From: Thalassospira lohafexi
Lineage (GTDB): Bacteria; Pseudomonadota; Alphaproteobacteria; Rhodospirillales; Thalassospiraceae
NCBI RefSeq assembly: GCF_002844275.1
Contig: NZ_NXGX01000004.1
Span: 553,069 to 617,068, forward strand
Length of the DNA stretch: 64,000 nt
Direction: 5' to 3'
This document shows, piece after piece, positions 36,835 through 46,430 of the stretch. Position 1 is the stretch's first letter, and the number at the start of each line of letters is the position of its first letter. The notes beneath the pieces were generated by a model, which was given only the letters and a program-made list of their open reading frames with translations, was not told the DNA's origin and did not search any database. The translations under genes and the position numbers were made by a program.

Positions 36835-37743
36835 TTAGTTGACCGAACAGGCGCGCCACGGCGTCCAAGGCTTATAGCCGTCAAAGAACCGGGCCAGAAA
36901 CTGATCAACCCGTTCACGGTTGGCTGCGCGCTCCGTTGGTTCAAGATCCTTGTCAAACTTGCCACAATTCTTTTCGACTGCATCGCCAATGGTTTTCCAG
37001 TCGACATCTTCGCTATGGCCGGGAAGGCCGGTGGCAATCGCGCACCAGCCAACGGCTTCGGCCGGATCGCCAAGGGACTTGGCTTCTTCGGCAAGATAGG
37101 CTGCTGCGCGCATTTCACCGCGTTCGGCCGCTTGGCGCAGATATTGATAGCGTGCGGTATCGCTGGCGGCAAAGCGGTTGGCAAGAAGGGTGGCCGCGCG
37201 TGGATCATCAGCCTCCCATGCGGTGGTCAGATATTCTTTTGCCGGGGCGGTTTTACCCTGATCAAGCGCATCAAGGGCAAGCCACAGCATGGCTTGTGTT
37301 TGTCCCTGATCGGCGGCCTGTTGATACAGGGTGCGGATCAGATCGGCAGGGGCGCCAGTCGCCTCAAGTTTGCGGGCCATGACAATGCTGGCATCCGGGT
37401 TCTTATTACCCGCCGACGCCTTCATCATGGTCCATCCGGCGTCTTCATTGGCCTTAACGCCGACACCATTGATCATTTGACACGACAAAAGGTACTGCGC
37501 GGTGGCGTTGCCCTGATCGGCAAGGGGGGCGAAAACCTGTGCCGATTTTTCAAAGTCACCATGGCGATAGGCGGAAATACCATCATCAAGAACAGATGAC
37601 GCATCGGCCTGACTGGCGAATGTGGCCAATGTCAGCGATGCGGCCAGCATAAGGGCCGTGGGCCGCAAAGCCGACGTTTCCGATTTGTGCGGGACAGTCT
37701 TGCACACGGCAGACTTTGAACAATGGGCGATCAAGGTTTTCAT
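36835..37743 (-). CDS. Exported Sel1-repeat (TPR-like) protein
   Basis: This 302-aa protein has a long, positively charged N-terminus followed by a hydrophobic segment (LMLAASLTLATFASQADA, ending near residue 48) that fits a signal peptide. Sel1-like helical repeats follow (YRHGDFEKSAQVFAPLADQG, YLLSCQMINGVGV and others). Such periplasmic repeat proteins act as scaffolds in protein complexes. The start at 37743 lacks a good ribosome binding site; a later ATG (37648-37650) would leave a shorter signal. This is the first gene with uniform, GC-richer codon use, marking the right border of the island. Confidence 0.75.
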   Translation of the reverse strand: MKTLIAHCSKSAVCKTVPHKSETSALRPTALMLAASLTLATFASQADASSVLDDGISAYRHGDFEKSAQVFAPLADQGNATAQYLLSCQMINGVGVKANEDAGWTMMKASAGNKNPDASIVMARKLEATGAPADLIRTLYQQAADQGQTQAMLWLALDALDQGKTAPAKEYLTTAWEADDPRAATLLANRFAASDTARYQYLRQAAERGEMRAAAYLAEEAKSLGDPAEAVGWCAIATGLPGHSEDVDWKTIGDAVEKNCGKFDKDLEPTERAANRERVDQFLARFFDGYKPWTPWRACSVN

Positions 37744-37779
37744 GGAATTCTGTCTAACATTTTTACTGTGCTACGGGCG

Positions 37780-37836
37780 AAAAAAGCGCCGGGGCGGATA
37801 CGGTAATTGGGGTCCAGTCACCGTATTTGCCCCGGC
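37780..37836 (-). terminator. Strong intrinsic terminator of the chemotaxis gene
   Basis: On the minus strand, GCCGGGGC plus ATACGGT pair with their complements through two G-T pairs to give a 17-base stem (37788-37804 with 37820-37836), followed by a run of six T. It sits 9 bases after the stop of the chemotaxis receptor gene. Confidence 0.85.
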
Positions 37837-37844
37837 AAGTTCGC

Positions 37845-40127
37845 TCATGGCAGGGAGGATCTGGTTGGGCGCATGTCGTGGTTTTGGTCAGAAGCGTGGT
37901 CTGCTGGTTGATCTGAACGAATGGTGGTAAGGAAATCACGAACACGATTGCCCAGATCATCAGATTGCGTACGCAGGCGATCTGTCGCATCGCGCAGGCC
38001 ATCCACGGCATGCAGGTTATCATCTGCCGCCGTGCTGACCTGTGCGATGGTGCTGTTCATTTCACCCGCCGCGGTGGCGGATTGTTCGACATTGCGGGCG
38101 ATTTCGGCGACGAATTCCTGTTGCTCGCTGACCGCATCGGACATTTCGCCGACGGTTTCATGAATACCGGTGATGCTGTCGCGAATACCGGCAATCGCCT
38201 TGACCGCGATGCCGGTGGTTGACTGAATTTCATTGATCCGTTCGGCAATACGATCTGTTGCAGACCCGGTCTGATTGGCAAGGTTTTTGACTTCTTGCGC
38301 AACCACGGCAAAGCCCTTACCGGCTTCGCCCGCGCGGGCGGCTTCGATGGTGGCATTGAGTGCCAGAAGGTTGGTCTGTGCGGCGATGTCCTGAATAAGG
38401 TTAAGGATCTCGCCGATTTCCTGCGCACCGGTTTCAAGTTCATGCATCGTGGCATTGGTGCGCTGCGCGGCATCGACAGCACTGGTCGCGGCAGTAACAG
38501 ATTTCTGTGCCCGATGGCCGGTATCCTGTACCCGTTCAGACAGTGAATGCGTGGCATCAGATACCGACGCCATATTGATCGAGATTTCCTCGGACGCGCC
38601 GGCAACACCGGTCGCATTCGAAGATGCGGCCTGTGCACGGTCCCGCACCTGATTTGAGGTTGCCTGAATGTTTTCCGCTTCGCGGGCAACCCCTTGCGCG
38701 ACCTGCATGATGGAGGCCTCAAACGCATCTGCGAGATCGAGCATGGCCCGCCTGCGTTCGGTTTCGGCGTGTTCGCGTTCGCGGGCAACCTTTTCTTCAG
38801 CCTGCTGGGCGGCAAGGCTGGTTTCGCGAAACTGACCAAGGATTTCGGCCATGCGCCCGATTTCATCGCGCCCCTGATCTTTGACCTCGGTCGAAAGATC
38901 GCCGTTGGCTACACGGCGCATGCCATCAATCACCCGCAAAAGGCGTTTGATCAGGTTGCCCCGGACATAGAAAATCAGGATCAAAAGCGAAATCACCAGA
39001 ACAGCGATACCGATAAACGCAATCACTTTTTGATCACGCACCACCTGCGACAGCGCATCGGTGGCATTGGCATCGACCTCGATCCGTTTGCCATCGACCA
39101 TCAAGGTGATGGAATGCGACAGGGCCTCGGCACTGGCAAGTGTTGCTTCAAGGGTTTGTTCGGTCTGATACTGATTGTCCCATTCGGTTTCACGCAGATC
39201 AAACACACTCTTGCCGCCCGTGCCATACGCCAAAAGGGCCTTGGCAAGGTCGCGAATTTGGTTGCCATCATCAGTGTCGGGCAATTCTTCAAGCGCATCG
39301 GAAATGCGCAATTCCGCCCAGCTCCATTGGTTGCGGACTTCATCCATCGCCTCCCCCTCGGGTACGGCAATAGCAGCGGTCAACATGCCAAAGGCAAGGT
39401 TCACATTGGCGCGTATTTCAGCAATCAGCTGTGAAAAGGCGATGGTTTCTTCAAGTGTTGCGGCGGCATCAAGATTGCCATTCGAAACCCGGGAAATCCC
39501 GCGTGACACATCTATATCAACCACCTCAACCAGCGGATTGAGGAATTCCGACAGGTCGGCATAGGCAAAAACCATATCAAGCGTCAGATCACCGCGCTTT
39601 TTTTCAATCTCAAGGCGCTGGGTAGTCAGATCATGCAGGGTTTCACGGCGGGCAACAATGTCATCAAGCTGTGCGGTCAGGGTCGGGATCGCATCAACCA
39701 GTTCGGGCTCTGAGGGTGTGTCATCTTCCGATGCTGAATCCTCAGCGTTTTCGTCACGTGGAGCGGAAACGTCTATCATCACCGGTTCGGGATTGGCCGC
39801 AGCAATTTCGGTCAGTCGCAGCCGGGCATCAGCAATCAATGTATCAAGGCGCGCCTGTGTTGCGGCCAACTCGTCGGCATTGCGGGACGCGGCAAGAACG
39901 GGGGCCTGCGCTGCAAGGCCAACCCCATCCATTGCCAGTTCCATCTGGCGAATGATTGACGGCAGACTGTCGGTGGTGATGTCGGCGACAAGGTCGCGAC
40001 TGTTACCAAACGACACCCATGATACGACCGATGAAACCCCGGCCAGTACCAAAATTAGAGCAAAAGAAGCCATTAGCCGACCTTGAATGCCAAGGCCAGC
40101 GCGACGTTTTTGAATGGCGCTATTCAC
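37845..40127 (-). CDS. Methyl-accepting chemotaxis protein
   Basis: This 760-aa receptor should sense a ligand in the periplasm and control the CheA kinase. Membrane segments are at about 19-40 and 369-388 and enclose a sensor region of about 330 residues. A HAMP domain (389-442) and a signalling domain follow, with the conserved hairpin tip [20 protein letters not shown]. An acidic, proline-rich insert lies at about 111-146 in the sensor region. The GTG start has AGGGAGG 5 bases upstream. It lies next to the glycerol operon, but a link to glycerol sensing is only a guess. Confidence 0.92.
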   Translation of the reverse strand: MNSAIQKRRAGLGIQGRLMASFALILVLAGVSSVVSWVSFGNSRDLVADITTDSLPSIIRQMELAMDGVGLAAQAPVLAASRNADELAATQARLDTLIADARLRLTEIAAANPEPVMIDVSAPRDENAEDSASEDDTPSEPELVDAIPTLTAQLDDIVARRETLHDLTTQRLEIEKKRGDLTLDMVFAYADLSEFLNPLVEVVDIDVSRGISRVSNGNLDAAATLEETIAFSQLIAEIRANVNLAFGMLTAAIAVPEGEAMDEVRNQWSWAELRISDALEELPDTDDGNQIRDLAKALLAYGTGGKSVFDLRETEWDNQYQTEQTLEATLASAEALSHSITLMVDGKRIEVDANATDALSQVVRDQKVIAFIGIAVLVISLLILIFYVRGNLIKRLLRVIDGMRRVANGDLSTEVKDQGRDEIGRMAEILGQFRETSLAAQQAEEKVAREREHAETERRRAMLDLADAFEASIMQVAQGVAREAENIQATSNQVRDRAQAASSNATGVAGASEEISINMASVSDATHSLSERVQDTGHRAQKSVTAATSAVDAAQRTNATMHELETGAQEIGEILNLIQDIAAQTNLLALNATIEAARAGEAGKGFAVVAQEVKNLANQTGSATDRIAERINEIQSTTGIAVKAIAGIRDSITGIHETVGEMSDAVSEQQEFVAEIARNVEQSATAAGEMNSTIAQVSTAADDNLHAVDGLRDATDRLRTQSDDLGNRVRDFLTTIRSDQPADHASDQNHDMRPTRSSLP

Positions 40128-40299
40128 TGTTTCCTCCCTGTCTTGCCGCAGTTCTTATTGTTGAGGCAGACATTCCCGTTTGGGACATTTCGCATCCGTT
40201 TTCGGACGTCTCGGGTTTTTATTTGTAGGTCTTATGACTTAATGAAAAAGGTGTCTTTGAAAGCGTTGGTGGTACAAATGGTGGTTTTGGGAAGGGACG
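40128..40299. promoter_or_regulatory. Promoter region of the chemotaxis gene
   Basis: This stretch upstream of the chemotaxis receptor holds no gene; it lies between the end of the glycerol operon and the receptor start. It should hold the receptor promoter, though I see no unambiguous -35/-10 pair. Confidence 0.35.
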
Positions 40300-40325
40300 G
40301 TCGGGGATGAAAAATCACCCCCGAC
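40300..40325 (-). terminator. Probable end of the glycerol operon
   Basis: GTCGGGG (40300-40306) pairs with CCCCGAC (40319-40325), with an inner TGA/TCA stem, 22 bases after the glpV stop. It lacks a T run on the minus strand, so it may also serve as a 3' stability hairpin. Confidence 0.5.
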
Positions 40326-40347
40326 ACCCCCAGTAGTGAAGCCCGAA

Positions 40348-42096
40348 TTACTGGGCAGCACTCCATTCCGCGATCAGATCGTCATATTTAACGGTCTCAC
40401 CCTGCGGTTTTTCGTTGTCGAGCAACGGTTTTGGTGCACCCGGCTGGTCGAACCAGTACTGTGCATCGCGCTCTTCGTTGAGCTTCGGTGCGCATTCACC
40501 ACCGATGCCTGCTCGTTCGAGACGTTCCATCACACGGTCCATCGCAGTCGCAAGGTTATCCATTGCTTCCTGCGGGGTCCGTTCCCCGGTCACAGCTTCG
40601 GCAACGTTCTGCCACCAGAGCTGAGCGAGTTTTGGATAATCAGGAACGTTGGTACCGGTCGGGGACCACTGAACACGGGCAGGTGAGCGATAGAATTCAA
40701 CCAGACCACCCCAGTTCGGTGCGATGTCGGTCATGGCCTGAGTATCCAGGTCAGACTGACGGATCGGTGTCAGGCCCGTCAGGGTCTTTTTCAACGATAC
40801 CGATTTGGAGGTCGTGAACTGTGCATAGAGCCATGCAGCTTTACGGCGCTCAAGCGGGGTGGACTTCATCAACGTCCAGGAACCCACATCCTGATAACCA
40901 AGCTTCATGCCTTCTTCCCAGTACGGGCCATGCGGGGACGGTGCCATACGCCATTTCGGCGTGCCATCGTCATTCACAACCGGCGTACCTTTTTTCGCCA
41001 TATCGGCGGTAAAGGCAGTGTACCAGAAGATCTGCTGCGCGATCTGGCCCTGTGCCGGAACCGGACCAGCTTCACCAAAGGTCATGCCAGCGGCTTCTGG
41101 CGGCGCATAGGCTTTGAGCCAATCAATGTATTTGGTCAAAGCATAAACCGCTGCCGGGCCGTTTGCGGCACCACCACGGGTAACACTTGAGCCAGCAGGC
41201 GCACAGCCTTCAACACGGATACCCCATTCGTCGACCGGAAGGCCGTTCGGGATACCCTTGTCGCCAGCACCAGCCATCGACAGCCACGCATCGGTAAAGC
41301 GCCAACCCAGTGACGGGTCTTTTTTACCATAATCCATGTGGCCATAGACTTTCTGACCGTCGATTTCCTTCACGTCATTGGTGAAGAATTCGGCGATGTC
41401 TTCGTAAGCCGACCAGTTGACCGGAACACCAAGATCATAGCCATATTTGTCTTTGAACTGCTTTTGCAGGTCATCGCGCTGGAACCAGTCATACCGGAAC
41501 CAGTAAAGGTTCGCGAACTGCTGGTCAGGAAGCTGATAAAGCTTGCCATCCGGGCCCGTGGTAAAGGACAGACCGATAAAGTCGTCCAGATCAAGCGTCG
41601 GAGAGGTCACATCAGCGCCTTCGCCGGCCATAAAGTCAGTCAGCGGCACAACCGCGTCATAACGCGAATGGGTGCCGATGAGGTCCGAGTCATTGATATA
41701 GGCGTCGTAGATGTTGCGGTTTGACTGCATTTGGGTTTGCAGTTTTTCGATAACATCGCCTTCGCCAATCAGGTCATGGGTAATGTTGATCCCGGTGATT
41801 TCCGAGAACGCCTTTGCCAGAACCTTGGACTCATATTCGTGCGTGGTGATGGTTTCCGATACCACGTTGATGTCCATGCCGCGGAACGGTTCTGCGGCTT
41901 TGATGAACCACTCAAGTTCGGCCATCTGGGCATCTTTACTCAGGCTCGACGGCTGAAATTCGCTGTCGATCCAGTTCTTCGCTGCGTCGGTATATTGGTC
42001 TGCGGATGCTGGGTTTGCCAGCACTGCAAGGCCAAGGGCGACGGCAACTGCACTGCCTTTGATTACGGCAGAGGATCCCTTAAACTTAACGATCAT
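40348..42096 (-). CDS. glpV: Glycerol ABC transporter substrate-binding protein
   Basis: This 582-aa periplasmic protein has a signal peptide ending in NPASA before DQY. The start is ATG 42094-42096 with AGGGAGA upstream; a longer frame has no support. It belongs to the family 1 solute-binding proteins used by the GlpSTPQUV glycerol importer of rhizobia. Being the last gene of the operon and following the strong hairpin at 42191-42224, it may be made in higher amount than the membrane parts. Confidence 0.92.
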   Translation of the reverse strand: MIVKFKGSSAVIKGSAVAVALGLAVLANPASADQYTDAAKNWIDSEFQPSSLSKDAQMAELEWFIKAAEPFRGMDINVVSETITTHEYESKVLAKAFSEITGINITHDLIGEGDVIEKLQTQMQSNRNIYDAYINDSDLIGTHSRYDAVVPLTDFMAGEGADVTSPTLDLDDFIGLSFTTGPDGKLYQLPDQQFANLYWFRYDWFQRDDLQKQFKDKYGYDLGVPVNWSAYEDIAEFFTNDVKEIDGQKVYGHMDYGKKDPSLGWRFTDAWLSMAGAGDKGIPNGLPVDEWGIRVEGCAPAGSSVTRGGAANGPAAVYALTKYIDWLKAYAPPEAAGMTFGEAGPVPAQGQIAQQIFWYTAFTADMAKKGTPVVNDDGTPKWRMAPSPHGPYWEEGMKLGYQDVGSWTLMKSTPLERRKAAWLYAQFTTSKSVSLKKTLTGLTPIRQSDLDTQAMTDIAPNWGGLVEFYRSPARVQWSPTGTNVPDYPKLAQLWWQNVAEAVTGERTPQEAMDNLATAMDRVMERLERAGIGGECAPKLNEERDAQYWFDQPGAPKPLLDNEKPQGETVKYDDLIAEWSAAQ

Positions 42097-42190
42097 GTCG
42101 TTTCTCCCTGATCGTCTTCCTTTTTCTCGTCCGGTCGAACCGGTCATCAACAGTGGGGGAAGACGGGTACCCACCGTAATGAATGGATTA

Positions 42191-42224
42191 AGACCGGCAC
42201 GGGTGTAGGACGCCGTGCCGGTCT
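42191..42224 (-). other. Intercistronic 12-bp perfect stem-loop
   Basis: AGACCGGCACGG (42191-42202) pairs perfectly with 42213-42224 around a 10-base loop. It lies between glpU and glpV without a T run, the usual look of an mRNA processing or stabilising element that uncouples the binding-protein level from the permease genes. Confidence 0.6.
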
Positions 42225-42230
42225 GGTTTC

Positions 42231-42503
42231 TCATCCCCAGCGCATCACAATGAAGAGCCAGAAAAGTGCTATGATTGACGCAACCCACAGGGCGGCATCG
42301 GTAAATGCCAGCCAGCCCAAATGGATATAGGCCGCGCCAAGAAGGCTGATAAACAGGCGATCACCGCGCGTGGTGGTCAGCGGCAAGAAGCCGCGACGTG
42401 GCACCGTTGGTGAAACTGTCTGCCAAATTCCCATCCCGATCAGCATCAGGATAATGCAGCTGAAAAACACTGCCGTAATCGGGGTCCAGGCCATCCAAGA
42501 CAT
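42231..42503 (-). CDS. glpU: Small membrane protein GlpU (DUF2160)
   Basis: This 90-aa protein has two or three hydrophobic segments and is located between permease and binding protein genes as in the rhizobial glp operon. The family is known as DUF2160; no biochemical role is established to my knowledge. It starts 24 bases after glpQ. It is presumably a part or assembly factor of the importer. Confidence 0.88.
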   Translation of the reverse strand: MSWMAWTPITAVFFSCIILMLIGMGIWQTVSPTVPRRGFLPLTTTRGDRLFISLLGAAYIHLGWLAFTDAALWVASIIALFWLFIVMRWG

Positions 42504-42527
42504 ATTATTATTCCTCCTGTTTTCCGA

Positions 42528-43331
42528 TTACACGCGGCCCATCGCGAAACCTTTGGCGATGTAGTTTCGAACAAACCAGATCACCAAGGCCCCGGGCACG
42601 ATGGTTAAAACACCCGCTGCGGCCAAAACACCCCAATCAAGCCCCGATGCCGAAACAGTACGGGTCATGGTGGCGACAATCGGTTTTGCATCAACCGATG
42701 TCAGGGTGCGGGCCAACAGCAATTCCACCCAGCTGAACATGAAGCAGAAGAATGCCGTCACCCCGATGCCCGAACGGATCAGCGGAATGAAGATCGTGCC
42801 AAAGAAGCGCGGGAACGAATAGCCATCGATATAGGCGGTTTCGTCGATTTCCTTGGGGATACCCGACATGAAACCTTCCAAAATCCACACCGCAAGCGGC
42901 ACGTTAAACAAACAGTGCGCAAGGGCGACCGCTATATGGGTGTCAAACAGACCGACACTTGAATACAGCTGGAAAAACGGCAGCAAGAACACAGCAGGCG
43001 GTGCCATCCGGTTGGTCAAAAGCCAGAAGAACAGATGCTTGTCGCCGACAAAGTTAAACCGCGAGAAAGCATAGGCTGCTGGCAGGGCGACCGCCAAGGA
43101 TATGACCACGTTGATCGCAACATAGATCATCGAGTTGATATAGCCCGAATACCACGCCGGATCGGTCAGGATCGTTGCATAGTTCGCCAGTGTCGGATTG
43201 TCCGGGAACAAGGTCATTGCACCGAGAATTTCCGAATTGGTCTTGATCGACATGTTGAACAGCCAATAGATCGGCAGCAACAGGAACAGTATGTAAAGAA
43301 TGAGTGCGATATGACGTTTCTGGAACCGCAT
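42528..43331 (-). CDS. glpQ: Glycerol ABC transporter permease
   Basis: This 267-aa inner membrane permease has six hydrophobic segments, and the EAA loop (PKEIDETAYIDGYSFPRFFG) contacts the ATPases. It starts one base after glpP, so the two are coupled. It resembles MalG-type permeases. With GlpP it should form the glycerol channel. Confidence 0.93.
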   Translation of the reverse strand: MRFQKRHIALILYILFLLLPIYWLFNMSIKTNSEILGAMTLFPDNPTLANYATILTDPAWYSGYINSMIYVAINVVISLAVALPAAYAFSRFNFVGDKHLFFWLLTNRMAPPAVFLLPFFQLYSSVGLFDTHIAVALAHCLFNVPLAVWILEGFMSGIPKEIDETAYIDGYSFPRFFGTIFIPLIRSGIGVTAFFCFMFSWVELLLARTLTSVDAKPIVATMTRTVSASGLDWGVLAAAGVLTIVPGALVIWFVRNYIAKGFAMGRV

Positions 43332-43332
43332 T

Positions 43333-44205
43333 TTATTGTTCCTCCCGCTTTCCGGCGTTCATCACGACGGTATAGAAAACCCAGCAAACCAGCAGAATGA
43401 TCAGGAAATAGATCAACGAGAATGCCGCCGCCGGACCAAGATCAAACTGACCCACTGCAATCGTCACCAGGAACTGGCTGAGGAATGTGGTGGCCGTACC
43501 CGGCCCGCCGCCCGTCAGAACGAACGGTTCGGTATAGATCATGAAGCTGTCCATAAAACGCAGCAGTACACCGATCACCAGAACCGACTGCATTTTCGGC
43601 AGTTGGATGAACCGGAACACCGCCCAGTTCGACGCGCCATCAATCTTGGCGGCCTGATAATAGGCGTCCGGGATTGACCGCAAACCGGCATAGCACAGCA
43701 GCACAATCAAACTGGTCCAGTGCCAGACATCCATCACCAGAACCGTAACCCATGCATCCATCGGATTTTGGGAATAATTATAGTCAATGCCCAGCATGTT
43801 GATGACATAGCCGCCAAGGCCAATGTCGGCACGACCGAAAATCTGCCAGATGGTGCCAACCACGTTCCATGGAATAAGAAGCGGCAAGGCCAGAAGAACC
43901 ATCGATGCCGAAACACCCCAGCCCTTGCGCGGCAGGGTCAGCGCAACCGCAATGCCCAGTGGAACTTCGATAAGCAGCACGCTCATGGTGTAGACGATCT
44001 GACGGATCAGCGCGTCATGCAGGCGGCGATCACCCAGAACCTGTTCAAACCATTCGGTGCCGACAAAGAACCGCGTTTGCGGATCAAAAATATCCTGAAC
44101 CGAATAGTTCACAACGGTCATCAGCGGAATAATCGCGCTGATGGCGACGATAAAGAAGACCGGCAGAACGAGGAACCAGGCCTTGTTGTTGGTAATTTTG
44201 TTCAT
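43333..44205 (-). CDS. glpP: Glycerol ABC transporter permease
   Basis: This 290-aa MalF-type permease starts at ATG 44203-44205, with GGGGGA and GGGGA purine runs upstream. Six membrane segments and the EAA loop (PDAYYQAAKIDGASNWAVFR) are visible. It pairs with GlpQ. An upstream in-frame extension into glpT is rejected because the purine-rich site fits this ATG. Confidence 0.93.
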   Translation of the reverse strand: MNKITNNKAWFLVLPVFFIVAISAIIPLMTVVNYSVQDIFDPQTRFFVGTEWFEQVLGDRRLHDALIRQIVYTMSVLLIEVPLGIAVALTLPRKGWGVSASMVLLALPLLIPWNVVGTIWQIFGRADIGLGGYVINMLGIDYNYSQNPMDAWVTVLVMDVWHWTSLIVLLCYAGLRSIPDAYYQAAKIDGASNWAVFRFIQLPKMQSVLVIGVLLRFMDSFMIYTEPFVLTGGGPGTATTFLSQFLVTIAVGQFDLGPAAAFSLIYFLIILLVCWVFYTVVMNAGKREEQ

Positions 44206-44219
44206 TTCCCCATTCCCCC

Positions 44220-45314
44220 TTACGCGACCAACTGACTGTCGGCGTAAAGTTTGGTCCATTCAGGTGCAAAACGCAGCACGCCGGACTGACCGATGATTTG
44301 GGCGTCTTCGCCAAGCTTGACCTTGATGTCGGATGTTCCGAACCGGGTGGTTGCAATCTTGTACTGGCCGAGGTCCTCGACCTTGGTGATATTGACCGCA
44401 ACGCCGTTGTCGCTGCTGACCCCGTCGCCGGTTTCAAGTTTCAGGAACTCTGGCCGGATGCCCAGTTCAATCTTACCGGTTTGTTTGGAAACGGCATCAA
44501 GATGACGGTCGGTAAGCGCGATGCGTTGCCCATCAATCCAGGCAGCACCATCATCAATGTTGCAATCCATGATGTTCATGCCGGGACTGCCGATGAAATA
44601 TCCGACAAAGGTATGGGCTGGATTTTCAAACAGTTCCTGGGGCGTGCCCAGTTGAACAACCTTGCCGCCATACATGACAACAACCTTGTCGGCAAAGGTC
44701 AGGGCTTCGACCTGATCATGGGTGACATAAACCATGGTCGGGCGCAGCTTGTTGTGAATTTCCTTGAGCTTGCGGCGCAGAACCCATTTCAGATGCGGAT
44801 CGATCACGGTCAGCGGTTCATCAAACAGGATGGCCGACACATCATCACGCACCAGACCACGGCCCAGTGAAATGGTTTGTTTTTCATCCGCGCCCAGACC
44901 GCGTGCTTTTTGCTTAAGCTTGCCGGTCAGATCGAGCATTCCGGCAATTTCACGCACCCGTTCGTCAACCCGTTTGGGATCAACACCGCGATTGCGCAAC
45001 GGAAAGGCAAGGTTCTCGTAAACGGTCATGGTGTCGTAAATCACCGGGAACTGGAAAACCTGTGCGATGTTGCGTTCTTCCGGGGCCAGTTTGGTGACAT
45101 CCTTGCCATCAAACAGTACCTGTCCTTCCGACGGGGTCAGAAGGCCGGAAATGATGTTGAGCAACGTGGTCTTGCCACAGCCCGACGGGCCGAGAAGGGC
45201 ATAAGCCCCACCATCTTCCCAAACATGTTCCATGCGACGCAGCGCATAATCCGCATCCGATTTCGGATCGGGAAAGTATGAATGCGCAAGGCTTTTAAGA
45301 TCGATACGTGCCAT
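44220..45314 (-). CDS. glpT: Glycerol ABC transporter ATPase with degenerate signature
   Basis: This 364-aa importer ATPase has an intact Walker A (GPSGCGKTT, Lys48), Walker B (LFDEP, Asp165, Glu166) and H-switch His199. The ABC signature is replaced by Leu-Gly-Ala-Asp-Glu (140-144) instead of LSGGQ. A C-terminal TOBE-type domain follows from about 280. It should pair with GlpS, whose signature is intact. The name follows the rhizobial glpSTPQUV operon and is not the glycerol-3-phosphate antiporter GlpT of E. coli. Confidence 0.92.
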   Translation of the reverse strand: MARIDLKSLAHSYFPDPKSDADYALRRMEHVWEDGGAYALLGPSGCGKTTLLNIISGLLTPSEGQVLFDGKDVTKLAPEERNIAQVFQFPVIYDTMTVYENLAFPLRNRGVDPKRVDERVREIAGMLDLTGKLKQKARGLGADEKQTISLGRGLVRDDVSAILFDEPLTVIDPHLKWVLRRKLKEIHNKLRPTMVYVTHDQVEALTFADKVVVMYGGKVVQLGTPQELFENPAHTFVGYFIGSPGMNIMDCNIDDGAAWIDGQRIALTDRHLDAVSKQTGKIELGIRPEFLKLETGDGVSSDNGVAVNITKVEDLGQYKIATTRFGTSDIKVKLGEDAQIIGQSGVLRFAPEWTKLYADSQLVA

Positions 45315-45329
45315 TTTAATTCTCCAACC

Positions 45330-46430
45330 TCAGGCGGCCTTGCCGTTTTGAATTTCACTGGGCGGGGCTGCCACAAGGCGATCATCGGCGTCATAGGCAA
45401 ACAGACGGTTCGGATCGAGATAGAATGTGGTGGCTTCGCCAAGCCGCGGGTTGTGAACACCTTCTTCCTGAATCACCCACGAAACATCGTTGAAATGAAC
45501 ATGAACAAAGGTTTCCGAACCGGTGATTTCGGCCAGTTCAACCTGACCCTGCATGGCAACGCACTGTGCGTTTTCCTGTTCGACCGACAAATGATTGGCG
45601 CGCACACCAACGGTGTAGTTGCCATTCCCAAGATCGGCCAAGTGACCCGACAGCGAAACCTGATGGCCGCTGGCAAGATACAGCGCACCGTCGCGGACCT
45701 CGGCCTTAAGCAGATTGATCGGCGGATCGGAAAAGATCAGGCCGGTCTCGACATAAGCCGGGTTGTGATAAACCTCTGTTGTCGGCCCGAACTGGGTGAC
45801 GCGGCCTTCGTGCATGACGGCACATTTGCCGCCCAGAAGAAGGGCTTCCATTGGTTCGGTCGTGGCATAGACAACAATGGTGTCGCGCTTGGCCAAAAGA
45901 TTGGGAATTTCTTCGCGCAGTTCTTCGCGCAATTTGTAATCAAGGTTCACCAGCGGCTCATCAAGCAACAGCAACGTGCAATCCTTGACCATGGCGCGTG
46001 CCATCGCGGTGCGTTGCTGCTGTCCACCGGACAATTCCTGTGGCAGGCGATCCAGCAGATGTTCGATGTGCATCAACTCGGCAGTTTCGCGCACACGCTT
46101 TTCAATTTCAGCCTTATCCACACCTTGTAATTTCAAAGGGGATGCAATGTTGTCATACACATTCATCGACGGATAATTGATGAACTGCTGATAGACCATG
46201 GCGACATTGCGTTTCTGCACTGCCATGCCGGTCACATCGGCATCATTGACGAGTATGCGGCCACTGGTTGGGGGTTCAAGCCCGGCCATCATCCGCATCA
46301 GGGACGTTTTACCGGCCAGAGTCCGCCCCAGAAGGACGTTGAATGACCCCGGTTCCAGCGTCATCGACACGTCGTCGATGTGAGTCTCCCCGCCCACGGT
46401 CTTGGTGATGTTTTCAAGCGTAAGGGTCAT
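45330..46430 (-). CDS. glpS: Glycerol ABC transporter ATPase lacking the H-switch
   Basis: This 366-aa importer ATPase has Walker A GRTLAGKTS (Lys41), a perfect signature LSGGQQQR (133-140) and Walker B LLLDEP (Asp157, Glu158). The expected H-switch His is Thr191 in VVYATTEPMEA. It ends 16 bases before glpT and overlaps glpD by 4 bases at its start (46427-46430). Together with GlpT it can build only one fully canonical ATP site. Confidence 0.92.
   Translation of the reverse strand: MTLTLENITKTVGGETHIDDVSMTLEPGSFNVLLGRTLAGKTSLMRMMAGLEPPTSGRILVNDADVTGMAVQKRNVAMVYQQFINYPSMNVYDNIASPLKLQGVDKAEIEKRVRETAELMHIEHLLDRLPQELSGGQQQRTAMARAMVKDCTLLLLDEPLVNLDYKLREELREEIPNLLAKRDTIVVYATTEPMEALLLGGKCAVMHEGRVTQFGPTTEVYHNPAYVETGLIFSDPPINLLKAEVRDGALYLASGHQVSLSGHLADLGNGNYTVGVRANHLSVEQENAQCVAMQGQVELAEITGSETFVHVHFNDVSWVIQEEGVHNPRLGEATTFYLDPNRLFAYDADDRLVAAPPSEIQNGKAA

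Noticed and set aside
45282..46130. Plus-strand frame of 282 codons opposite glpS
   Set aside because: Antisense to an ATPase with intact Walker and signature motifs; no ribosome binding site or recognisable domain.
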